From positions 1 to 64,000 of the forward strand of contig JANQBS010000071.1 of assembly GCA_033085395.1 (NCBI GenBank): a DNA stretch of 64,000 nucleotides, in the 5' to 3' direction. A program made the translations under genes and the position numbers. Shown here one piece after another: positions 1 to 9,000 of the stretch; positions within the stretch are counted from its first letter, which is position 1; every line of letters starts with the position of its first letter. This DNA is from Xanthoparmelia taractica. Lineage: Eukaryota; Ascomycota; Lecanoromycetes; Lecanorales; Parmeliaceae. A model generated the notes under the pieces. The model was not told the DNA's origin. It saw nothing but the letters and a program-made list of their open reading frames with translations, and did not search any database.

Positions 1-284
1 GATTAAATTAGAAGAGAGTTTATCTTAATATCACTTATTAAGTATCGAAGTTTAATAATTACTTAAGCTAATTTCGCTCTAACTTATATATTAATCTAAA
101 ATTTTCTTATCTTATCCGCCATCTAATATAAGAAATAATCTATATTATAGAATATCCCTACATATATTAGAAATTTCCCAGATCATTTCATAATACTAGT
201 AATTTCCCATTTTATATCTTTATAAGTAATCTAATATAACTTCTTCATGATACCCTTCTATGATATAATATGATACGATATGAT

Positions 285-326
285 ATAGGATATCCCATCA
301 AATATACCAGACCTTTCCGGCCTGTA
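285..326 (+). mobile_element. Orphan MITE-type right end
   Basis: The segment ending at 326 (ATATACCAGACCTTTCC, then GGCCTGTA) matches the right terminus of the 274 bp MITE copies, including the preceding ATCAA. No matching left terminus or 8 bp partner was found upstream in the window. It is either a truncated copy, a copy decayed past recognition, or the end of a longer related element whose other end lies outside the window. Confidence 0.5.
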
Positions 327-363
327 ATCGTAAGAAGATTACTTACGATATAGACGATTAGGT

Positions 364-637
364 TACGGGTCGGAAAGGTGTGGTATCTGTTGAACATAGT
401 CGTTTTCAACTTTTTTTCAACTTTTTTAAAAAGTTATATCTTTTTAATCTATTTATAGAATTTTATAATTATATAAGCGTTCGCTTAAGCTTTTTACGTA
501 TTTTAGAATATAAAAAAATATCACGTAATATATTTATTAAAAACCTAATGAAAGTATGGGATATTCTATATCTTTCGATATAATATTCGAAAAACTAGTC
601 CCATATCATCAAATATACCACACCTTTCTGACTCGTA
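364..637 (+). mobile_element. MITE copy A, hAT-like 8 bp TSD
   Basis: A 274 bp element has terminal inverted repeats: the left end reads TACGGGTCGGAAAGGTG and the right end, reverse-complemented, reads TACGAGTCAGAAAGGTG. It is flanked by a perfect 8 bp direct repeat, GATTAGGT, at 356-363 and 638-645. It has no coding capacity; the short open frame across 380-583 is only the element's own AT-rich interior. Small size, inverted ends and 8 bp duplications are the hallmarks of a MITE mobilised by a hAT-type transposase. Copy B at 1632-1907 is the same sequence in the opposite orientation. The superfamily call rests on duplication length alone. Confidence 0.85.
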
Positions 638-1282
638 GATTAGGTCTAACTATCGTTTAAAAACATTAGAATTAAACGTCTCTATAAGAATCTCGAAGAT
701 AAATAACTCGATTTATATAGAATTCTTAAGCGAGTCGATATCTTATATTATTTAAAACTTTCTTATAATATAAGAATTTATTTAATCTTTAGTCTTAAGA
801 TACTTAGATTTATAATTATAAATTCTCTATTAAGATAGACGTATAATTCTCTTAGATCTATAATAATTAATAAGAAAGAATTATAAGACGTAAATGATAT
901 ATTAGACTTTAGACGTTATTATAAGCGACTTTATAATATAAAATTAAATAAATCGATCTAAATAGAGATAATAACTACTATTATACGAATTAAGATAAGT
1001 TCGAAGACTCTAAAAAAGTAATAAATAAATTTTATAAACGATATCTTAATAAATCGCGTTAGGCTTAATAAAAAACCAGACTACGATTAATTTTTATTTA
1101 TTATTTAAATCTATTCACCAGCACTGCGATAGACTTAGCGAAGAAGCCCGGCCCGATTAAGCTTCGAGCAAATCGAAACGTCTTATATCTCGTTTCTATA
1201 TTAATATACGTTTCTTCTAGACGTTTTAAATCGTTGCTATATGCGAATACTATTCTTCTATAGCGCTAAGACATCGCTAATC

Positions 1283-1442
1283 AAGGGGGAAAGTAATGTT
1301 ACGAGTATAACGATCATATAGGCCTACAATACCAAGTCGGCTTACCTTCCCAATTGGAACTAGCCTCTATAGACCTTGGCGTTCCTTAATATATTTCTTT
1401 CTAGATAGATAGTTTCTTCTTAGACTTAATTTATTCGTTACA
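1283..1442 (+). mobile_element. Possible polypurine tract plus short LTR remnant
   Basis: A purine run (AAGGGGGAAAG, 1283-1293) sits just before TGTTACGAG at 1297, the arrangement seen where an internal region meets a 3' LTR in fungal Gypsy-type elements. A candidate LTR end, CGTTACA, lies at 1436-1442, which would give about 146 bp. The ends share only TG..CA, no target duplication was identified, and upstream DNA (about 1110-1280) is too decayed to show polymerase motifs. This is a weak call. Confidence 0.3.
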
Positions 1443-1631
1443 CACTATTATTAACTTAATATATATACTCAAATAGTAGAAATTATTTAGCTTCTATAGT
1501 ATAGTATAGTGTAGTAGTAATTTATATATAGTGAAACTAAGATTTTAATTTCAAGTTCTACTTATATTAAAAAAATTAAAGAATTATCTATAAAAAAATT
1601 TAATAATAAGATAGAGAATAAAGATTATAAT

Positions 1632-1907
1632 TACGAGTCGGAAAGATATGGTATATTTGATAATATGGGACTAGTTTTTTGAATATTATATCGAAAGATA
1701 TAAGATATCCCATACTTTCATTGAGTTTTTAATAAATATATTACGTAATATTTTTTTATATTCTAAAAACACATAAAAAGCTTAAGCGAACGCTTATATA
1801 ATTATAAAATTCTATAAATAGATTAAAAAGATATAATTTTTTAAAAAAAGTTGAAAAAAAGTTAAAAACGACTATGTTTAATAAATACCACACCTTTTCG
1901 ACCGGTA
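1632..1907 (-). mobile_element. MITE copy B, inverted relative to copy A
   Basis: This 276 bp element is the reverse-complement counterpart of 364-637. The left end begins TACGAGTCGGAAAG and the right end, reverse-complemented, begins TACCGGTCGAAAAG. The flanking duplication is ATTATAAT, perfect at 1624-1631 and 1908-1915. Different duplications at the two copies show two independent insertions rather than one duplicated segment. Differences between the copies are mainly transitions, consistent with RIP after insertion. Confidence 0.85.
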
Positions 1908-2451
1908 ATTATAATAAAAAAAGAAAAATATTATAGATTTAAAAAAGTAAAAATATCGAAATAACCAAGTTCGTTTTCACTCTACCTACTCGAATCTCGT
2001 CTAGTATAGTCTTGACATTATCATATCTAGTCTTATAGATCTATGTAGCAAGAAAATTAAGTATTCTACTATCTATCTTTTCAACAAAAAAATTTAATAA
2101 TAAAAGTTAAAATATAGGGAAGATTTTTTTAATAAAAATTAAATTTACTTTTTTTTATATATCTTCGTATTACTTTATTTAATATTAAGTTTTTTTACTT
2201 AAATTATAAAGCTAAATTTACGCTTTTTAAATAACTAAGAATAAAATAATTTAATCTTATAATTATAGCGATATTTTTAATTTAAATATATTCGTCTTCG
2301 AGATATTATTAACTTACATTTCACGAATTTAATTCGTGGGCACTAAACTCGTAGTGAATAATACTGTAAGAGTTACTTCGGTGAAAGTACCTTGAATAGT
2401 AGCGAGATGAGATACAGTAGATGAAACATCCAAAGGCAACGCGGCCAAGTA

Positions 2452-2926
2452 GATAGGTTTAGCAGCCTGATTCAAAGGAATGATTCAAAACCATTTCGGG
2501 TAATAGTTTATTTTCGTTATATGGCATGGTCTTACAATCACGTATTCACTGCCACGACTCCGAAAAATTACTCTTTACGGATAGCGTCCAAATTACGAAC
2601 ATCAAAACTTGAAAATATCTACTCTTCTATTCCTTACCTAACCCTTAAGAGATAATTTTCAATAATTATAATATAAATTATAAAATACAGTATGCGCTTT
2701 CTAATAATGTAAAAATTAAAAACTTTGAATATATAAATATTTTAATATACGTCGGAGTTTGAACTTGTGAATCGACTCGGCTTTTGAATCACTGATTTAT
2801 GAGTTAAATTAGTGATTCAAAAGCCCCATCAAGCGGAGTCTTGAAGAATTACCCTCTCGGGTAATTACCCCTTTAAGCGTAATTTTACTTTGAATCATTT
2901 CTTTTGAATCAGTTGCTAAACCTGTC
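2452..2926. mobile_element. 475 bp TA-flanked inverted-repeat element
   Basis: Terminal inverted repeats of about 38 bp bound this segment: the left starts GATAGGTTTAGCAG and the right, reverse-complemented, starts GACAGGTTTAGCAA, and both continue into two copies of TGATTCAAA. A TA dinucleotide flanks both ends (2450-2451 and 2927-2928), the target of Tc1/mariner-type transposases. A hairpin (GGCTTTTGAATCACT at 2779-2793 with its complement at 2811-2825) sits inside. TGATTCAAA occurs six times in total (2468, 2481, 2783, 2813, 2889, 2903; three per orientation). It has no coding capacity, so it is a non-autonomous element lying about 560 bp upstream of the first gene's start codon. Confidence 0.75.
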
Positions 2927-3087
2927 TAGTGTGTAACCACACACAACATGAAAAAAGCAGCCACCCGCAGCCTTGATCCCTGTCGCCTCGTGTCTCCAAG
3001 TCCCAGATCCAGATTCCCCTTTTCACCAGCAAAGTACTTCGTACTTCTACTGTCTAATCTGGACTATTAATTTTGATCCTTCATCTT

Positions 3088-3128
3088 TCATCATCATCAT
3101 CATCATCATCATCTTCTTCTTCTTCTTC
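3088..3128 (+). repeat. TCA/TTC microsatellite upstream of phosducin-like gene
   Basis: About eight TCA units run directly into about five TTC units. The tract lies in the pyrimidine-rich stretch 360-400 bp before the start codon at 3487, probably promoter or 5' leader. Open frames crossing it are low-complexity artefacts. Confidence 0.85.
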
Positions 3129-3486
3129 GATTCCTTCTTCTTCGACCTGTCTCATACACGATACACGGTACCTGTCGGACGATTGTCTCACAGAAGAATA
3201 CTCAACCCTTCTTCCAATGTGCACGCTTGATGCAACCTTGTCTTGAACCAACTTAGACCCAACCAACGTCTCACTTTTCAAATAATCAATCATTTCAGTC
3301 GCTTCGCCGCACATAGCGAATCCTTTCCAAACCTCTCCTTCCTACCCTCCCCGAGGAATTTGACATCCCTCCGTACCTGGACCAAGACGCTGCTGAGACG
3401 CAACCCCATACAGCCAACACACTTCGTTTCCAGCTATTCGCAAGTGCATTGCGCACTGTCCTTTCCGCAAGCTTCCTCTTACAGTC

Positions 3487-4449
3487 ATGTCGACCTCCGC
3501 GCAAGACGAATTCGACGCTCTTTACAACAACAACAATAATACCAACCTGGGTCAAAAGTACAGTGGCCATCCCGACGATAGATCCGACTCTTCAGACAAC
3601 GACAGCACTACCCTGAATTCTGGCAACGAGGACGAGCAGACCTTGGCCTCCGCCACTTCTTCCGAAATGCCTACGGCAACTACTTACCTCCCTACCATCA
3701 CCCAATTCGACGCCAATACTGGTCCAAAGGGGGTCATAGCTGATGCTCGCTCCTTCGAGACCGCAAAGAAACGAAGCTTCCGACAGACAATCTATGACTT
3801 CTCCAACGACATCGTCAACAACAAGAAAATCAGCTTCACACAAGAGAAAAGCAAGAGTCCTAGCCCTGACGTCTCCGAAAATGATGAAGACGACGATTTC
3901 ATGCGAACATGGAGGGAAAAAAGGTTGGGTGAGCTGGCAAGCGGTAGTCAAGGGGTCCGGACCAGACGACAGAGTCCCAGCCAGAGGAGATACGGCTCCC
4001 TGGTCACTGTCGATCCTATTGGATACCTTGATGCTATAGAGAAAGTGGCCACCTACACCACCGTAGTGGTTTTCATCTACGACGATGAGGTATGGTTTAC
4101 GGCATCTGAATAACCAGTCCCTGCTAACATTGGCGGTCTCTAGTCGAGCCTTAGTGGGAGGGTAGAAGATGCCTTGAAAGACATTGCACGGAGACATGCG
4201 ACCACGCGCTTCGTCAAGTTACACTACCTAGATGCCGAAATGGATCAAATTGCTGCGCCAGGGATCCTTGCATATAAAGCCGGCGAGTGCTTTGCGAATC
4301 TGGTGTCGCTCATGAGTGAAATGCCCGCTGGCCGGGACATCAACTCTACAACCGTAGAAGGGGTTCTGCAAGAGTAGGTCCCAGACTTTCGCATATTCTT
4401 CACTGCTCAGGTTTGCTAACCTTGAAATAGGCACAAGATCTTGCTATGA
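3487..4449 (+). CDS. Phosducin-like protein (PhLP1 / BDM-1 / PhnA type)
   Basis: Three exons are inferred (3487-4089, 4144-4373, 4431-4449; introns of 54 and 57 bp), giving 283 residues, the usual length for fungal phosducin-like proteins. The N-terminal half is acidic and Ser/Asn-rich. FMRTWREKRLGEL near residue 139 is the phosducin helix motif that contacts G-beta, and a thioredoxin-like fold follows from about residue 169. The splice sites restore VVVFIYDDESSLSG and the C-terminus EHKILL. Family members (Cryphonectria BDM-1, Aspergillus PhnA) act as co-chaperones for G-beta-gamma assembly and so affect sporulation and virulence. The start ATG is the first in frame; the inverted-repeat element and microsatellite lie upstream. 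The last 7-codon exon is the least certain part. Confidence 0.88.
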
Positions 4450-5109
4450 TGTCTTGCAAACGTTGTCAATACAGTCATTTGTAATTGTGCTCAAAGCCTG
4501 TTGGAAATTCTTGGAGTACTAGGAAGGGCAGATCTTTAGAGATTGCGCGATGATACCACTGCATCTTGGCTTCCCTCTCTTCTGTATAGCAAGGAGCCTG
4601 GAGTCATACCGACCTATATACTGCTTGGCGTTGTTGGATGACCCCCAGCCCTACATGTGGAGGAGCATACCGTCGACATAATCTACAAAGAATGTTATGC
4701 AATTCAGATCTAACTTGGAATACTTCAACCGACCTGTTTTCCCGAGTCGAAAAGCTCGCTTAAGACTATGTATTCTCGCATAGATGTTGCACTGAAACAG
4801 ATGTCTATGTCATCACCAATTACAGTAAGAACAACCGGTGTCCGACATTGGGCCATAAAAACATTATTCTTGTACGATACAAAGAGGCTGCATCCATAAC
4901 TTTACTCTGTGGTATTGAACGCCGATATAACATCATATCCTATAGGTATCTACCCCTTGTTGCATGCTTAAATACATGCAACGCATCGCAACGTCTAATG
5001 ATCTTCCAATGTGCAAGAGTTATCGTTTAATAGTGCTGTGAAGCTCGTTACTGTTTGATGCGCTATGTTATGTGTCCTCCAGCTTTTGCGGCCTCATAGC
5101 GAGGCTCTC
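4450..5109. other. Intergenic, nothing recognised
   Basis: No frame with coding character or family motif was found on either strand. The stretch lies between the phosducin-like stop codon and the minisatellite at the 3' end of the ubiquitin-like pseudogene. Confidence 0.6.
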
Positions 5110-5275
5110 CCCCAGCTCTTAGATCCTCACCGACAAGCCTCCCGTCCTTGCCTCCAGCCATTGCATGCCTGTCACCGGACCCCCCTCCAGCTCCTGACCC
5201 TCATTGACAAGCCTCGCGTCCTTGCCCCATTGCATGCCTGTCGCCAGCCTCCTCTCCAGCTCCTGGACCATCATT
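5110..5275 (-). repeat. Minisatellite, ~70-74 bp units
   Basis: Two clear units and a partial third share CTCCAGCTCCTG, TCATTGACAAGCCTC and TTGCATGCCTGTC. Successive unit starts are about 70 and 74 bp apart, so the unit is not a multiple of three. The first unit forms the C-terminal coding end of the minus-strand ubiquitin-like frame and supplies its stop codon; later units fall outside the frame. Confidence 0.75.
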
Positions 5276-5857
5276 GACATTCTGCCCATTGTCTAAGCTT
5301 GTCTCGCAGTCATCAAAGCTCGTGTTCGTATCTTCAAAGCCCGTCTCCAAATCCTCTGTCGCATCGTCACAGGCGGGCTTGTCATCCTCTGCCAATTGTT
5401 TTAGCAGCGAGGATTTTTCCTCTGGCGTCATCTGGGCAAGCAATTCATCAAGCCGTTCTTTGGCTTGTTTGGGCGTTGCTAGTTTGGCTTTGGCTCTTTT
5501 CCGCTGGTCTGATCCTGGTCCATGGTTCTGTCTTCGCTTCTTCAAATTCTGCTTCCCTTTGGCAGCTCGAAGAAAGGTACCAGGAACAATGCCGCATTCA
5601 CCTAACGTAGCACTGTCTGCAAGCAATTTGTCGTTGAGAATAAAGCGTCCAGGCCTGTATGGAAGCTACTCCTTGATTTTGTCCTTCACTTCGGAGATCA
5701 AGTCATTTAATCGAACGAACAATCCATCGTTTGTTTGCTTCGGGGATTGCACAGCTACGAGTCGGTCAGCAATTACTGAATTGCAGAGAGAGCTACTGGT
5801 GCACTTACCAATTTGGAACTCATCGAATGCGTTGGAGTGATGCTGTGATGCGGACAT
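5201..5857 (-). pseudogene. Ubiquitin-like domain gene with in-frame TAG
   Basis: Exon 1 (5857-5809) and a 54 bp intron (5755-5808, GTAAGT..TAG) lead into a frame that reads as a ubiquitin fold: FQIAVQSPKQ, then RLNDLISEVKDKIKE, then a TAG at 5666-5668, then LPYRPGRFILNDKLL and LADSATLGECGIVPGTFLR. These blocks line up with successive ubiquitin strands and the helix, so the TAG falls inside the domain while the frame is otherwise unbroken. CAG to TAG is a C-to-T change at a CpA site, as RIP makes. A basic, nuclear-signal-like stretch (KKRRQNHG, QRKRAKAK) and an acidic tail follow, ending in minisatellite. Alternatives are a sequencing error, read-through, or a very recent loss. The partner or substrate is unknown. 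Confidence 0.6.
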
Positions 5858-6011
5858 TTCCCTCAGTCCTTGGTCATTGGTGTTGGAGTCAATTAGCTGA
5901 TAGGCTGTGTCGATTTGGGGCTAGGGCTATTAGAGAAGTCTACCTTCGGGTACATTGAATATACCTCAGGTTAAGTTGCTAGGATATAGAACGAATATAG
6001 ATAGATATCCT

Positions 6012-9000
6012 CTAGTCCTGAACATCAGCACTCCTCCTTGGCGGCGTTTCCTTTCCGTTAGCATCATCGTTACCATCGTCGTCTCTCGCGTCGGCCTCCA
6101 CTGCAAATGAGACCTTGTGCTCTTGCGCTTTGACCTCCGGCTCCGAGTGATGCCGTCTCCTCAATGTACCAACAATCTCAACTTCGTGTTCAGCACCACT
6201 TGCACCTCTGGAGTGCCTGGGGCGGTCCAGCATTTCCTGTACTTCATCCTCCCGTTGGCGATCTTCTTCTGCCGTCCTTTGACTTGGGAGATGCCCGCTT
6301 GCCTCTGCAGGATCAACTTTGCTACTCATAGTAGAGTCCATGGCAGCAGCTTGCTCAAATCTTTTCTTAATGGCGGAATCTTTCTCCAATTCTCGGAAAC
6401 AGTCGGCATCACCCGGAAACCACGAGTGCTGTGCTGCCTTTACCCCAACTTCCAGGACCCAACATGCTGCCAAGACCAGTATAAGCGTCAACCACCAGAG
6501 CGGGTCTCTGCCGAATCTCTCCAGGAAACCTTCCCTAACATCGTATACGACATTGTTCCCGTATGTAGTTGAGAGGATCACTATCCAAAGGAACCAGCCG
6601 CCGACACTAACGAACATCGATATCGCACACGTGTATGTCTTATTATGCATCTCCCAGAATTGCATCTTGGCTGCAATAATCAAGATACATGCCGTGAAAG
6701 TCAACGCTCCCATAGCGTAAAGCCCGTTGTCAGTCGTGAAAATTGTTTGCCCAAACAGGCCAAGCATGATGAAGAACACGATGACGGCTTGAGAGGCCGC
6801 CATAGCGACCCAGGCAAGGTATATCTTAATCTTGAACCCACCGTTACAATGGCCAAGAGAGTGATACAGTTCGGGTGCCGCCATGAGGGTAGAAGCAGAA
6901 AGATCCTGCTCAAAAATTCCCATGCAGATGACAGGTAGAGAGGTGAAGAGCGTGTTGAACATTGACAGTGACCAGGACTCATAGAGAGAGGTGCCTGTGT
7001 AGCCTGCATAGCGCTGATACAAGGCTTGTGTAAGGTAGAATAGCATCTCCTTCCAGAAAGTGCCAAGAGTATACTTACATGTACGAATGTAATTCCATCG
7101 GCCGTGAACGAGAAGTAATTTAGAGAGGAACCGGAACTGTGCAATAGAGTAGTCAGAGGTGCGAGCAGCCTGGAGACCTTCTTTCCCTGTGATGCCAATG
7201 CCAACGTGAGCTTCTTGGATCATGGCTATATCGTTAGCGCCGTCACCAATCGCAAGCGTGACGGCGTTGCGGACTTTATGGCGGATGGAGCGGACAAGGG
7301 AGGCCTTCTGAGAAGGGGACGCTCGGCAGCAGATGACCGTGTCGACAAGGACAGCTAAAGAAACGAACAATTTGTGGAGGTGTTCCGAGCAGTCGATTTG
7401 AGAGAGCGTGTGGCCATCCACTACTATAACCGAGTGGGCGACGTGGCCGTTGCTGATGTCGATAGTTGCAGCTGCAATGCGTTGGCTTACCTCACCCGTC
7501 TCGTGATCAAGAACAGTAATAGACGAGTAGTCTTTAATCAACCTACAAGAAAGTCCTATGTTCATAGCTGTCTCGCGCTTGTCGCCAGTCAGCATCCAGA
7601 GTTTGATCTTAGCCCGACGGAGCTTTTCGATAGCTTCAGGTACGCCTTTTTGTAGCTTATCTTCAATCGCGGTCGCCCCTGCCAGCTCAAGATCCCTCTC
7701 CGCCTGGGCTCCTGCATTTTCAATCATCTCATGACGGCTGACAAGACTTGTGGAGGCATCAAGATAAATTTTCTGCCACGATTCGTACTCATCCTCTTCC
7801 ATATACCTGTAGGCGTATAGCAAGGTCCTGAGACCATCCGTAGCGAAGTCGTTGATATGTTGAAAGCACCGTTCGAGCACTGCCGCGTCATCAATGACCA
7901 AAGCCTCTTCAACCAGCTCCTCGGCATCATCTACTTGGAAAGATGGCTTCTCATCCAGACTTGCGGTACGACCGTAGTGCGCCGAAGGGCGCGGAGAATA
8001 GTAGATTCTGCTATTGTCGACAGCAGACATGTCCACGTCTCTTTCACGATCCTTCAACCAGTCATCAACTTCATCACGAATTGGTTGAAGGCGTTTGGCG
8101 GTCATGCTTGGGCGAGTAATGCCACCGAGGCTGGGACGATGAATGCTCATGCTCTTTCGAGTCATGCTGTCCTTCCGGCTCTTCGCCTCACTTGTACGTC
8201 TGAGAGCCTCCTGGGCTTCAAGGCTTTGCCTCATGCTGACTCGCTGCTCTACTTCGACTGCTTTTGCAATTGCAAGCCCAGACAGTCGCAACAATCGGAT
8301 GAGGGTCGAATCCGCTCCTTTGCAAATAACACAGATGCGGTGGTCGGGCATCCGTACGATTACAGACATCCGCTTTCTATTGCTGGAGAATTCGATGATA
8401 TTAAGTATCTGGTATGTCTCGAACGTAGGCTCATCGCTATGGCCCTGAGGAAGCGTTTGGACAGTTATGGCTGAATTTTGCCTATCGACCATGATGTACC
8501 CAAGATCTTGAGCAGCTCGTACCAAAGCTTGCTCATCCGGCGAAGCAGCTTGATACTCGATCTCGCCATCACTCTTCTTCTCCGGATAACAAGTATGGCA
8601 TAAAGCTATTGAAAGTAGAAAAAAGCGGACCTTCCGAGCGAATTGAGTATGTGGTCGATTTCGTATGTACTGCAACAGCTGTGCCGTGTCAAGCTCTGTT
8701 CTTGGTGTGTGAGCTCCAGCAGATGGCTTCCAGCGAGGTCTTGTCGAGCTGTTGTGGAGCACAGCCGTCTCGCAAGAGGAAGAATACATCTCTTGAGCAG
8801 CTGATGCTTCACCGGACGTCGATAGAGTATAACCTCGTCTGATAGGCTTCTTGCCTTTGCTATGTCTTTTTGGAAGAGCTAGCTCGCGGGTAGCCTCGTC
8901 TATAGCATCTTCTTGTACATCCGGACTGTGAAGCCAAGCTGTACCAGCTATGCTCATCTTTCGAAATCGCATCGTATTGTTTGTCAAAGTACCAGTCTTA

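Larger units (their letters stand above)
1..2340. repeat. AT-rich, RIP-like repeat block
   Basis: This stretch is strikingly AT-dominated and has stop codons in every frame, unlike the balanced gene-bearing DNA that follows. Repeat copies inside it differ mostly by C/T and G/A changes, the pattern left by repeat-induced point mutation in Pezizomycotina. Only short islands (about 1110-1380) keep a more balanced composition. No protein-coding gene is supported. Composition shifts back to normal near 2340, just before an inverted-repeat element and the first gene. RIP is an inference from composition and transitions; a plain AT-rich isochore is the alternative. Confidence 0.75.

Noticed and set aside
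380..583. 67-codon open frame in the AT-rich block
   Set aside because: It lies wholly inside MITE copy A and its sequence is the element's interior; the inverted copy B does not keep the frame.
3592..4197. 201-codon minus-strand frame
   Set aside because: It is antisense to the phosducin-like gene, with no family motif, while the plus strand gives a full family match.
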